From: Calidihabitans tengchongensis
GTDB lineage: Bacteria; Sysuimicrobiota; Sysuimicrobiia; Sysuimicrobiales; Kaftiobacteriaceae
DNA length: 64,000 bases
Assembly (NCBI GenBank): GCA_031459615.1
Contig: JAVKIE010000007.1
Coordinates: 62,001 to 126,000, forward strand
Reading direction: 5' to 3'
Part shown: positions 7,912 through 16,604 of the stretch, in pieces
Position numbering within the stretch: position 1 is the stretch's first letter
How the letters are laid out: each line of letters opens with the position of its first letter
Position numbers and translations under genes: made by a program
The notes under the pieces: model-generated
What the model was told of the DNA's origin: nothing
The model's database searches: none
The model's input: the letters and a program-made list of their open reading frames with translations, nothing else

Positions 7912-8724
7912 TCACCCGCGGGGGGCCACCACCCGGTTGCGCAGGACCCCGATGCCCTCCACCTCCGCCTCCATCACGTCGCCGGGCTGCAGCCACCGGG
8001 GCGGGGAGAACCCCATCCCCACCCCTTCGGGGGTGCCGGTGGCCAGGATGTCGCCGGGCTCCACGGTCATCCCCGCCGACAGGGTTTCGATCAGCTGCGC
8101 CACCGAGAAGATCATCTTGGCGGTGGTGGAATCCTGGCGGATCTCCCCGTTGATCCGCATCCGCAGCGACAGGGCCTGGGGGTCGGGCAGGGCCGAGCGG
8201 TGGACGATCCACGGCCCCAGGGGGGCGAACGTGTCCAGGGACTTGCCCTTGAACCACTGCTGGTGGCGGCGCTGCAGGTCCCGGGCGGTCACGTCGTTGA
8301 GGATGGTGTAGCCGAAGACGTAGTCCAGGGCCCGGGCGGCGGGGATGTTGCGGCCGCGCCTCCCGAAGACCACGGCCAGTTCCACCTCGTAGTCCAGCTG
8401 CTGGGTCACCGGGTGGCAGACCACCGGTGCGTCGGGTCCCACCACCGCCGTGGGGGGCTTGGTGAAGAACACCGGCACCTCCGGCGGCGCCACTCCGCCT
8501 TCCCGGGCGTGCTCGGCGTAGTTGCGGCCCATGCACACGATGTTCTTGCGGGGCCGCGGGACGGGGGCCAGCAGGCGGGTCCGGTGCACGGGCGGGGCGG
8601 GACGTCCGGCGGCCACCCACGCCTGGGCCTCGCGGGCCAGAAAGGCCTTCAAGGTGTTCGTGGGCGCGCACCAAGCGCTGGCGACACCACGCCTTCTTGA
8701 CCCCCACGATGTCAGCCTCATCAT
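7912..8724 (-). CDS. Fumarylacetoacetate hydrolase family protein, N-terminally truncated/chimeric copy
   Basis: Residues from about 29 onward (LAREAQAWVAAGRPAPPV to the C-terminus) are the same as the full-length FAH protein at 16605-17492, but the normal ~55-residue N-terminal part is replaced by an unrelated Arg/Trp-rich stretch (MMRLTSWGSRRRGVASAW). The catalytic core is intact: DYEVELAVVFG, GYTILNDVTARDLQ and ATGTPEGVGMG carry the metal-binding Glu/Asp pattern of FAH-type hydrolases/isomerases. Because the N-terminal domain is lost and no good ribosome site is obvious, this may be a pseudogene or a chimeric junction. The identical block spans 7928-8640; divergence is abrupt at both ends. 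Confidence 0.65.
   Translation of the reverse strand: MMRLTSWGSRRRGVASAWCAPTNTLKAFLAREAQAWVAAGRPAPPVHRTRLLAPVPRPRKNIVCMGRNYAEHAREGGVAPPEVPVFFTKPPTAVVGPDAPVVCHPVTQQLDYEVELAVVFGRRGRNIPAARALDYVFGYTILNDVTARDLQRRHQQWFKGKSLDTFAPLGPWIVHRSALPDPQALSLRMRINGEIRQDSTTAKMIFSVAQLIETLSAGMTVEPGDILATGTPEGVGMGFSPPRWLQPGDVMEAEVEGIGVLRNRVVAPRG
7928..8640. repeat. 713-bp direct repeat, copy 1 (FAH core)
   Basis: This segment matches 16618-17330 with a constant offset of 8690 bp. By reading I found one difference, 7934 C versus 16624 T. Outside the block the flanks are unrelated on the 5' side of the gene, and the last few codons on the 3' side differ synonymously. Confidence 0.9.
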
Positions 8725-8772
8725 TTCTCAGATCCGACCGATCACCACCCGTCCCAGGGGCGCATCACAACG

Positions 8773-10014
8773 TCAGCGCGACGCCTTTACCTGAACGCCC
8801 CCGACGAACACCGCCATCACCGCCTCGGGTTGACCGAGCAGTTCGGGACGGTCCAGGGGGTCCCCGGCGACCAAGATGACATCGGCCAGCTTGCCGGGTT
8901 CCAGGGTCCCCAGGCGCGAGCCCAGGCCCAGAAGCTCCGCTGCCGTCATCGTCGCGGCACGGATCGCGTCCAGCGGCCGGAGTCCCGCCCGCACCAGCAT
9001 CGCCACCTCCATCCCCGCCGCCCCGTGTGGGGTGAGCACCGATCCCGCATCGGTTCCCGCGGCGATCTTCACGCCCATCTGGTAGGCGAGCTGGACGTTG
9101 GCGTGGTGCTTCTTCGTCCGGTGGCCGACGTTGTCGATCATGAATTGCGGGAGTCCCGCGTCGCGCCCCTGGCGCAGGATCCGCTCCATGACGATGAGGG
9201 TCGGCACCAGGAAGACACCCGCTTCCACGGCTCGCGCCGCGCACTCCTCGTCGAAGGACATCCCGTGCTCGATGGAGCGTACGCCTGCGGCGATAGCGCG
9301 CAGGATGCCGGGCTTGTTGTGGGCGTGGCAGGCCACCGGCCGACCAGCGAGTCGGGCCGTGCCGACGATGGCCCGCAGCTCCTCCTCGTCGAACTCCTCT
9401 GCCTCGATCCGACCGTCAGGATCGATAACGCCGCCGGTCTGGAAGATCTTGATGTGGTCGCATCCGGCCTCGACCTGCCGGCGCACGGCGGCGCGCCCCT
9501 GCTCTGGGCCGTCCACGACTTCGGAGATATCGCCGTGGGCCACATGGATCCAGGGCGGGACGATAGTGCCGTGGCCGCCGGTGGAGGTCAGTCCCTTCCC
9601 GGCCGCCACGATCCTGGGGCCGCGAATCCGCCCCCTGGCGATCGCGTCTCGCGCCGCAATATCGATGTATCCGATATCCCCCACAGTCCGGATGGCCGTG
9701 ACTCCGGCCTCCAGGGTGGAGGCGAGGTGGCCGACGGTGTCAAACGCGACCTGAGGCAGCGACCGCTGGAGGGACATCGCCAGGAGGTCGGCCCCGCCGG
9801 TCATCGTGATGTGCACATGGGCGTCAATCAGACCGGGCATCACCGTCAGGCCCTCCCCATCAATGACGCGGGCTCCGCCGGGAATGGCAACCCGGGAGGC
9901 CGGGCCCACGGCAACGATCCGCTCGCCTTCGAACACCAGCGCCGCGCGGTCCACCGGATCCGCCCCCGTGCCGTCGATCAGCCGTGCTCCTACGATGGCC
10001 GTCTGTTCCGTCAT
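8773..10014 (-). CDS. Metal-dependent amidohydrolase (imidazolonepropionase/prolidase-like)
   Basis: 413 residues. The N-terminal beta-sandwich (IVGARLIDGTGADP) leads into the metal-binding DAHVHIT motif; later CHAH, SIEHG and GTDAG supply the remaining His/Asp ligands of the amidohydrolase TIM barrel. Such enzymes cleave cyclic amides, dipeptides or related amide bonds in the cytoplasm. A strong GAGGAGG ribosome site precedes ATG 10014. That ATG overlaps the stop of the decayed creatininase frame as ATGA, showing the two genes were once a translationally coupled pair. Exact substrate unknown. Confidence 0.88.
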   Translation of the reverse strand: MTEQTAIVGARLIDGTGADPVDRAALVFEGERIVAVGPASRVAIPGGARVIDGEGLTVMPGLIDAHVHITMTGGADLLAMSLQRSLPQVAFDTVGHLASTLEAGVTAIRTVGDIGYIDIAARDAIARGRIRGPRIVAAGKGLTSTGGHGTIVPPWIHVAHGDISEVVDGPEQGRAAVRRQVEAGCDHIKIFQTGGVIDPDGRIEAEEFDEEELRAIVGTARLAGRPVACHAHNKPGILRAIAAGVRSIEHGMSFDEECAARAVEAGVFLVPTLIVMERILRQGRDAGLPQFMIDNVGHRTKKHHANVQLAYQMGVKIAAGTDAGSVLTPHGAAGMEVAMLVRAGLRPLDAIRAATMTAAELLGLGSRLGTLEPGKLADVILVAGDPLDRPELLGQPEAVMAVFVGGVQVKASR

Positions 10015-10792
10015 CTCGAGACCTCCTCTCTGCGCGCTAGCCGCGACCGCGGCCGGTCTTTGACAAAGTCACGGACAAACTCGGCGAGATCGACCAGCGT
10101 CCCTTCTACACACAGCCCGCCCGAGTGCCGCGTTCGCGCCCCGCGGGTCCCCGATCGCGCCGCTCCCCGTCGAGATGCTCGGGCATGGGCCAGATGTATC
10201 CAGCGGATGCTCCCGTGGGCTGTGTGAAAGTAGGGATATCCGCACAAGTCCCCCCGGGACCAGCGGCTTGGGGCGGACCGGCGGCGAGCCAGCGTGAGGC
10301 CATCAAGACTTCCCAGACTCCCGCGCGTGATCGCCCGCTGCCGCCTGACCGCTCGGGGCCCTTGAGCCGAAGCTCAGATAGGCGAACTCCACCTTCTCTC
10401 GTCGCACCAGGGGTGTGAGCCACCGTCCCGAGGGACTGGTCGTTGCCGACACGGCCGTCCAGGGCGAGGAATTTCCGTACCCTGTAACGGGACGAACTTT
10501 CCACCACGTCGAGCAGGAAGCCGGCTATGGTCTTCCGGTGTAGGCAAGCGGTCTCGGGGAAGTTTAGATAGCGCGGCGAGACGCCCAGCATGATCGCTGG
10601 CGCGACGAGGCCAAGAGGCAAGATTGCTGATCCAAGCGGGAGGTGAACTCTAGGGCGTGGGACGGCATCACAGACCGTGATCAGATTCGGTCCGTGCTGC
10701 TCTTGCGCACCGACCGGGACGAGCCTGGCCCCCGCCGCAACCTCAGAACAGATCATTTCCGGCAGGTAGCAGAGCTCGCCTTCAGGGCCCAC
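10011..10792 (-). pseudogene. Decayed creatininase-family amidohydrolase gene
   Basis: Reading on the minus strand from GTG 10792 gives a creatininase-like N-terminus: ARLVPVGAQEQHGPNL with the family EQHG and a downstream Asp, then SPRYLNFPETACLHRKT and FLLDVVESSSRYRVRKFLALDGRVGN, which corresponds to the usual NGHGGN strand but with His changed to Arg. After ~10410 the homology continues in another frame (EFAYLSFGS, AAAGDHARESGKS then stop), returns (GVWEVLMASRWL), and ends in a third frame with VDLAEFVRDFVKD, whose stop overlaps the amidohydrolase ATG. At least two frameshifts and a damaged metal site indicate a pseudogene of near-original length (~260 codons). It overlaps the upstream AstE-like gene by 11 bp. 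Confidence 0.72.
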
Positions 10793-11768
10793 CGCCGGTC
10801 TCCTCGCCTGCGACCTCCAGTATGATGCTGACCCGCTCGCCCGGATGGACGGCGAGGCCCCGGCGCCGCATCGAGGCCACGAAACTCCGCTCGAAGGGGG
10901 CACGTACCGTTTCCACGACGTCGCCGTAGGCGTCGACGAGTTCGGCGACCACCGCCTCCCGGGGTACGATCTCCCCGGGTCGGGCCTTTGGGAGGAGGAT
11001 CCCGCCCCGCCGCACCTGCATCATCTGGGATGCCCCCAGGATCGTGTAGCGGGGCTGGCGAACCACCGGTTTCTCCACCATTTCCAGCGCCGCCAGCACC
11101 CCATGGAGGGCCTGCTCGAAGTGACGGAGGTCATCGTCGGTGACGTCGCCGCCGCCCACCTCTACGATCACCGCCGGAATCCCTTCCTGGGTGAGGCGGG
11201 TGAACATTGCCCCGGCGAGCCAGTCCGCCCGCGAGGCCCACAGATACGGCGTGCCTGCCGCCTCCGCCATCCGGCGGGCGGTGCGGCTGGCTTCCGAGCC
11301 GTCCGCGTGGTAGATGGCGTAGAACGGCACCCGGCCTAGGTCGCCGCCGCTGTGGAGGTCGAGTGCCGCGGTCGCCGTGGCGCGCACGAGCCCCCAGATC
11401 CGGTCGGCCATCTGGTCGCTGAAGCGGCCCGCGGCGTTGCCGGGGAATACCCGGTTGAGGTTGGCGTGGTCTACGGGGCTCTCGCGGCTGCGGGCGCGAA
11501 AGGCCGGTACGTTGAGGATGGGGACGGCAACAATGGTTCCCCGGAGGCGGGACGGCGATAGCGAGGCCAGCAGCCGGTGGAGGGCCAGCGTTCCTCCCAC
11601 CTCGTTGCCGTGGATGCAGGCCTGGATCCACAGTACCGGCCCCGGACGCGCCCCGCACATGATGACGACGGGCGCATCGACGGTGTCGCCGTCCGGGCAG
11701 GTCAATAGCCGGAAGCTCGTTCGTGCCACCTGTCCGGGGGCCACCGTCGTCTCACCGAACTGAAACAC
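10782..11768 (-). CDS. Succinylglutamate desuccinylase/aspartoacylase (AstE/AspA) family protein
   Basis: 328 residues from GTG 11768, chosen because AGGAGG lies just upstream; longer frames overlap the ABC ATPase. The zinc-carboxypeptidase-like motif IQACIHGNEVGGTLALHRLL supplies HxxE near residue 60, NLNRVFPG follows, and ALDLHSGG gives the third zinc ligand. AVIVEVGGG near the middle contains the catalytic Glu region. Family members remove acyl groups from amino acids (succinylglutamate, N-acetylaspartate). With the importer, amidohydrolase and creatininase remnant, it suggests breakdown of an N-acylated or amide compound. Confidence 0.85.
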   Translation of the reverse strand: MFQFGETTVAPGQVARTSFRLLTCPDGDTVDAPVVIMCGARPGPVLWIQACIHGNEVGGTLALHRLLASLSPSRLRGTIVAVPILNVPAFRARSRESPVDHANLNRVFPGNAAGRFSDQMADRIWGLVRATATAALDLHSGGDLGRVPFYAIYHADGSEASRTARRMAEAAGTPYLWASRADWLAGAMFTRLTQEGIPAVIVEVGGGDVTDDDLRHFEQALHGVLAALEMVEKPVVRQPRYTILGASQMMQVRRGGILLPKARPGEIVPREAVVAELVDAYGDVVETVRAPFERSFVASMRRRGLAVHPGERVSIILEVAGEETGGGP

Positions 11769-12864
11769 GATCGGCCTCCTTCCCTTTGGAGGGAAACACC
11801 TGCAGGTCTTCGGGCAACAGCTGGATTCGCAGCGAGCCCTGTTGCAGGGCGGTGCGGGTCTCCTGGCGGTTGTGGGCACTGATCTGGACGACATCCCCCT
11901 GCCGGAGGCGCACGGTGGCCCGCAGCACGTCGCCGCCGAAGATCAGGCGCTCCACGGTTGCTTCGAAGAGGTTGGGGCCCTCCACATCGGCCCCCGGCGG
12001 AAAGAAGCGAACGCGATGCGGTCGGATGAACAGGCGCACGCTTTCCTCACCAGCGGGTACGTGCTCGGGGGAGACCACGAGCTCCGTGCCCCGGCTCGTG
12101 GTGAAGACGACCCGGCCATGGTCGCGGCGCAGCCGGCCGTTTAGGGTATTCGTTTCGCCGATGAAATCCGCGACCTCGGGCGTTGCCGGGCGCTCGTACA
12201 GCTCGTCCGGCCGTGCGTACTGGTGGACACGGCCGTGGAAGAGCACGGCGATCCGGTCCGAGAGTCCGAAGGCTTCGGTCTGATCGTGGGTCACGTAGAC
12301 GGTGGTGATGCCCAACTCGCGTTGAATGCGCTTGATCTCGGCCTGCATCCGCTGACGCAGGGCCAGGTCGAGGTTGCTCAGCGGCTCGTCCAGCAACAGG
12401 ATGCGCGGGTTGATCACAACGGCACGGGCCAGGGCCACCCGTTGCTGCTGGCCGCCAGAGAGCTGCCGCGGCAGCCGCTGTTCGTAGCCCACCAGCCCCA
12501 CCAGCTCCAGCGCCTCGGCCACGCGCCGCCGGGCCTCCGCGCCGGTCACCCCGCGGTAGCGGAGCCCGAAGGCGACGTTGTCGAACACGGAGAGATGGGG
12601 GAAGAGCGCGTAGTTCTGGAATACCAACCCGATGTTGCGGCGATAGCTGGGCACGCCGGTGACGTCCTCCTCACCGATGCGGATCGCCCCGGCCGTGGGC
12701 CGCTCCAGCCCGGCGATAAGGCGCAGTGTCGTCGTCTTGCCGCACCCGGAGGGGCCGAGGAGGGAGACGAATTCCCCAGGGGCCACCTCGAGGCTGACCG
12801 GTCCCACCCCCAGCACGTGTCCGTAGTACTTCACGACCCCCACCAGCGCCAGGGGAACGGCCAT
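11752..12864 (-). CDS. ABC transporter ATP-binding protein, PotA/FbpC type
   Basis: 370 residues. Walker A GPSGCGKTT, Q-loop in LVFQNYALFPHLSVFDNV, signature LSGGQQQRVALARA, Walker B ILLLDEPLSNLD and switch His in YVTHDQTEA. The C-terminal ~120 residues look like a TOBE domain (ETNTLNGRLRRDHGRV...VRLFIRPHRVRFFPPG), as in spermidine/putrescine, iron and phosphonate importers. It precedes the deacylase with a 17-bp overlap and follows the binding-protein gene, so the importer order in transcription is IclR, two permeases, binding protein, ATPase. Confidence 0.9.
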   Translation of the reverse strand: MAVPLALVGVVKYYGHVLGVGPVSLEVAPGEFVSLLGPSGCGKTTTLRLIAGLERPTAGAIRIGEEDVTGVPSYRRNIGLVFQNYALFPHLSVFDNVAFGLRYRGVTGAEARRRVAEALELVGLVGYEQRLPRQLSGGQQQRVALARAVVINPRILLLDEPLSNLDLALRQRMQAEIKRIQRELGITTVYVTHDQTEAFGLSDRIAVLFHGRVHQYARPDELYERPATPEVADFIGETNTLNGRLRRDHGRVVFTTSRGTELVVSPEHVPAGEESVRLFIRPHRVRFFPPGADVEGPNLFEATVERLIFGGDVLRATVRLRQGDVVQISAHNRQETRTALQQGSLRIQLLPEDLQVFPSKGKEADRVSVR

Positions 12865-12871
12865 GACCGTG

Positions 12872-13984
12872 TTAGCCGAGGACCTCCTTGTTCCAGCGCT
12901 CCGCGTGCCGGTCCCGATTGGCCAGCATGGCCTTGATGTCGAAGCGCATCCGGCCCAGGTTCGCCATCTGCTCCGGGGTGAGCAGGACGTTGGAGTTGCT
13001 CGGGAGCAGGGCCTGGGCTCGCCGGTTCGTCGGCGGATAGCCGGTGAGGATGCCGAACTGCGCTTGCTGCACCGGGTCCAACGTGAAGTTGAGGAACTCC
13101 TGGGCCAGCGCGGTACTGGCGGCGCCGCGTCCCCGGATGATCCCCAGGTTGAAAGTCCAGTTCAGAGCTCCCTCGGAGGGGAAAACGAACTCCACCGGCG
13201 CCCCGGCGTCGCGGGCCTGCTCGGTGCGGGCGGTGTAGAAGGGCTGAATCCAGGTCTCTTCGCTCGTCAGCAGGGCGATGCCGTGTTCGACGTTGTTCAT
13301 GATCACGGCGCGGTTGGCGCGCACCAGCTCGCGGCACTTGGCGATGCCGGGATCGATGTTCGTCTCGGTGCCGCCCCAGACCCGGTTGACGGCGTAGAAC
13401 CAGGTATTGCCCACCCACTCCCACTTCGGGATGGCCACCCGGCCCGCGAAGACGGGATCCCAGAGGTCCTTCCAGGACGTCACCTTCTTCGGTGCCCGAC
13501 GGGTATTCACGGCTAGGCCGAAGGGCGCCAGCACCTTGCCGACAAAGTACGGGAAGCGAAACGCCTCATCCACGTCCTTGAGGTTCGTAACGATCCGCGG
13601 ATCAGGCGGCACGAGCAGCCCCAATTCATTCAGCTGGGCTGCAGCATACTGGTGCATGTGGATCATGTCGAACCGCGGGTTGTCGCGTTCGGCGATGACC
13701 CGGGAGATCTGCTGGGCCGAGTCGCCGACGCTGAAGACCACCCGCACCCCCTTCGCCTTCTCGAAGGGCCGGGCGTAGATCCGCTCGAAGTACTCCTTCC
13801 ACGTCCCCCCCGCGAACAGCAGGTTGAGGTCCGAAACCGGGGCGGCGGCCGTGGCCGGGCTCCCGCCCGATAGCGCGGCGAGTCGGCCGAGGACCGCCGC
13901 GCCGACCGTGGCCGCGCCTAGCCGCAGCAAACTCCTCCGGCTGAGGACCAGCTCGATCCGATCGCCTTCTGCCCGGATCAGCAT
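12872..13984 (-). CDS. Extracellular solute-binding protein of PotD type, Tat-type signal
   Basis: 370 residues. The N-terminus carries a twin-arginine motif (LSRRSLLRLGAATVG) and an Ala/Gly-rich hydrophobic core, indicating export by Tat. The mature region (NLLFAGGTWKEYFERIYARPFEKAKGVRV, ...DPRIVTNLKDVDEAFRFPYFVG) is typical of family 1/PotD-like binding proteins for polyamines, iron or organic compounds. The start ATG has a GGAGGTGGGAGG ribosome site. It is the capture component of the adjacent importer. Confidence 0.88.
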   Translation of the reverse strand: MLIRAEGDRIELVLSRRSLLRLGAATVGAAVLGRLAALSGGSPATAAAPVSDLNLLFAGGTWKEYFERIYARPFEKAKGVRVVFSVGDSAQQISRVIAERDNPRFDMIHMHQYAAAQLNELGLLVPPDPRIVTNLKDVDEAFRFPYFVGKVLAPFGLAVNTRRAPKKVTSWKDLWDPVFAGRVAIPKWEWVGNTWFYAVNRVWGGTETNIDPGIAKCRELVRANRAVIMNNVEHGIALLTSEETWIQPFYTARTEQARDAGAPVEFVFPSEGALNWTFNLGIIRGRGAASTALAQEFLNFTLDPVQQAQFGILTGYPPTNRRAQALLPSNSNVLLTPEQMANLGRMRFDIKAMLANRDRHAERWNKEVLG

Positions 13985-14026
13985 CCTCCCACCTCCTCGA
14001 TGGCGTGCGTTGTGCTGCAGACCTCG

Positions 14027-14815
14027 TCAGTACCTCACGACAGCATCCAACCCGGCCAGCCGGTGAATCACCAGCGCGATGACCAGGATCATCGCCACCT
14101 GCACCGCGGCAATCGCGGCGATCACGGGCGTGCTCTCCCAGCGCAGGTAGGCGAACACCTCCACCGGCAGCGTCGTGGTCCGCGGCCCGGTGAGAAACAG
14201 GGCCACGTTTACGTCGGTGAAAGAGAGGGTGAAGGCGAACAGCATCGCGGCCAGCAGCCCCGATCCGATCAGCGGCGCCGTGACACGGGCGAAGGTCTGC
14301 AGGGGATTGGCACCCAGGCTCAGAGCTGCCTCCTCCAGTTGGGGATCACTGCCCTCCAGGCTGGCCGTGATGGCCCGGATGGCGATGGGTAGGGCGATGA
14401 GCGTGTGGCCAACCACGATGCGGAGCTCATCGGCGAAGGTGTAACGGGCAAAGAACAGCAGCAGGGCGATCCCCACCACCATCTGGGGGACCATCATCGG
14501 CGACAGGAACAGCGTCTGAAGCAGGGTGCGTCCTCGGAACCGATAGCGGCTGAGCGCATACGCCGCGGGCAGGGCCAGGAGCCCCGTGACGACAGCGACG
14601 ATCAGGGCCAGCTTCAAGCTCACGGCAACGAAGGCGTGGGTGAAGTTGTCGGCCTGGAGGAACTCCCGATACCAGATGAGCGAGACTCCCTGCGGGGGGA
14701 ACAGGTTCAGCCGGGTCGGGTTGAAAGATGTGAGCACGGCGACCACGACGGGGGCGAGGAGAAAGACAAAGACCGACACGAGGTACAGACGTCCCAGCGC
14801 CCGGAGCAACGTCAT
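14027..14815 (-). CDS. ABC transporter permease, PotC type
   Basis: 262 residues with about six membrane segments. The N-terminal FVFLLAPVVVAVLTSFNP and the EAA-type loop EEAALSLGANPLQTFARVTAPLIGSGL are typical of PotC-like permeases. Its ATG overlaps the stop of the upstream permease (ATGA), so translation is coupled. It forms the membrane channel with the PotB-like partner. Confidence 0.9.
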   Translation of the reverse strand: MTLLRALGRLYLVSVFVFLLAPVVVAVLTSFNPTRLNLFPPQGVSLIWYREFLQADNFTHAFVAVSLKLALIVAVVTGLLALPAAYALSRYRFRGRTLLQTLFLSPMMVPQMVVGIALLLFFARYTFADELRIVVGHTLIALPIAIRAITASLEGSDPQLEEAALSLGANPLQTFARVTAPLIGSGLLAAMLFAFTLSFTDVNVALFLTGPRTTTLPVEVFAYLRWESTPVIAAIAAVQVAMILVIALVIHRLAGLDAVVRY

Positions 14816-15720
14816 GGTCCCCTCCCGGCCCGCCCTCGGGCCGTCGCGGCGAAGAAGAGGAAGACGGGGAAGGCTTCAAAGGCCAGGAGGATGAAGGCGA
14901 CGGCGGAGCCGAAAGGCCAGTTTAACGTGGCGGTCATGAGCTGGTAGATCAGCGTCCCCATGGTCTGTGTGCGCGGGCCGCCCAGGACGGCCGGGGTCAC
15001 GATCGCGCCCGCGGACAGGGTGAAGACGATCACCGTGCCCGAGACGATGCCCGGCAGACTGAGGGGCAACACCACGCGCCGCAGCACCTCCAGCGGGCCG
15101 GCGCCCAGGGAGGCGGCCGCCGCTTCCAGCGTGGGGTCCACCTTCTGCAAGGCGGAGATCAGGGGAAAGATCATGTAGGGCAGGAGGATCTCGATCAGGC
15201 CCAGGACGACGGCAGTCTCCGTAAACAGGATGCGCACCGGCTCCTGGACGAGACCCAGGGCCAGCAGCAACTGGTTGACGGTGCCGTTGCGCCCCAGCAG
15301 GACGATCCAGCCGTAGGTACGGACGACGATCCCGACCATGAGCGGCGTCAGCAGCAGGAAGATGAGCCACCCTTTGACCCGGCTGGTCGTTCGGGAAAGA
15401 TAATAGGCCAAGGGATAGGCGAGGAGCAGAGCGGCGGCGCTTACGACCGCCGCCAGGCGGAGGGTGGAGAGCAGGATCCGGCGATAGAACGGGTCGAGGA
15501 GAAACCGCAGGTAGTTCTCCAACGTGAGGCGGTCCCCGACGATCTGGGCCGGCGCGTAGTTGCGAATGCTGACGAGGAACATCAGCGCCAGCGGATAGAC
15601 GAGAAAAACCCCGAAGAAAACCAGGGGAAGCGCCGCCAGCGCGAGGTAGGGCCGGCCCTGCACCGCCGCTCCCAACGAGCGGATTTCGCCCCGAATTCCG
15701 GGGAGCGCGACGTCGTTCAT
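14812..15720 (-). CDS. ABC transporter permease, PotB type
   Basis: 302 residues from ATG 15720, whose ATGA overlaps the IclR stop; a start at 15753 would add eleven residues. Six hydrophobic segments are visible, with LAALPLVFFGVFLVYPLALMFLVSI first and the EAA loop EAAAASLGAGPLEVLRRVVLPLSLPGIVSG near the middle. It pairs with the PotC-like permease. The overlap with the regulator means the regulator and importer share one transcript. Confidence 0.9.
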   Translation of the reverse strand: MNDVALPGIRGEIRSLGAAVQGRPYLALAALPLVFFGVFLVYPLALMFLVSIRNYAPAQIVGDRLTLENYLRFLLDPFYRRILLSTLRLAAVVSAAALLLAYPLAYYLSRTTSRVKGWLIFLLLTPLMVGIVVRTYGWIVLLGRNGTVNQLLLALGLVQEPVRILFTETAVVLGLIEILLPYMIFPLISALQKVDPTLEAAAASLGAGPLEVLRRVVLPLSLPGIVSGTVIVFTLSAGAIVTPAVLGGPRTQTMGTLIYQLMTATLNWPFGSAVAFILLAFEAFPVFLFFAATARGRAGRGP

Positions 15721-16526
15721 CGGCGTCGCGGCCTCCCTGCTGCCGTATCCCACCAGCGATCTCCGAGGGCCCGGCCCAGGCGCTCGCCCCGCAGGAGCAG
15801 GGCCTCGACGATGCGCTGCTCGTCCTGTGGGGAGACACCGGCGATCGGATAGGAGACGCTGAGGGCGAAGGATTCGTCGTCCGCGGTACTGGTGAACCCG
15901 ATGCCCGCGGCCTTGATCCCGTCGAAGGTCTCCTGGTCGGCGACGGCGTAGCGCCGGGTCCGGGTCCGCCCGAGCTCGGCCAGGAGCGCGGGAATCTCGC
16001 GCAAGGTGGCTCGGGTGAGAGGGATCAGCGGCATGTTGCCATAGAGGCGCGCCACCTCTTCATCCGGCAGGCGGGCCAGGAGCGCTTTGCCGATCGCCGT
16101 AGCGTACGCCGGGAACCGCTCGCCCGGTTTGACCACGAGACGCACCCGGTAAGCGCCGGCCTCCGATGCCAGCACCACGACGTCGGGGCCAGCCAGGACG
16201 CCGACGTACCCGGTGTGGCCGGTGGAGGCCACAAGATCCTTCAGCGCCTCCAGGGCCAGCGGCAGCCATCGGTGGCGGTGCGTGTAGCGCGCCCCCAGAT
16301 CGAACAGCCCGATGCCGATGCGATACCGTCGCGACCCGACTTCCTGTTCCAGGAGGCCTTCCGATTTCAGCGTGGTGGCGATGCGGTACACCACGCTGCG
16401 CGGCAGGTCCAGGCGGCGGCTGAGGTCGGAGATGCCGAGAACCGGGTGGGCAGCATCGAAACAGCGGAGCAGTTCGATAGCCTTTTGGAGGGTCTTAAGT
16501 TTTCCGGAATCCGGAACAGCATCCAT
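15717..16526 (-). CDS. IclR-family transcriptional regulator
   Basis: About 269 residues from ATG 16526; in-frame starts at 16538 and 16565 (GTG) are possible. The N-terminal winged helix-turn-helix is LQKAIELLRCFDAAHPVLGISDLSRRLDLPRSVVYRIATTLKSEGLLE, followed by the IclR effector domain (HTGYVGVLAGPDVVVLASEAG, PAYATAIGKALLARLPDEEV). IclR proteins control catabolic operons in response to small aromatic or organic acids. It is first in the operon that encodes the importer and hydrolases, so it very likely regulates them. Confidence 0.9.
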   Translation of the reverse strand: MDAVPDSGKLKTLQKAIELLRCFDAAHPVLGISDLSRRLDLPRSVVYRIATTLKSEGLLEQEVGSRRYRIGIGLFDLGARYTHRHRWLPLALEALKDLVASTGHTGYVGVLAGPDVVVLASEAGAYRVRLVVKPGERFPAYATAIGKALLARLPDEEVARLYGNMPLIPLTRATLREIPALLAELGRTRTRRYAVADQETFDGIKAAGIGFTSTADDESFALSVSYPIAGVSPQDEQRIVEALLLRGERLGRALGDRWWDTAAGRPRRR

Positions 16527-16604
16527 TAACAGGAACATTCTCTTCGCGCCCGGCAACTCCTTCACCCGGGAGCGAGCGGGTCAAGGGAGGGTAGTGGGCG
16601 GCGG

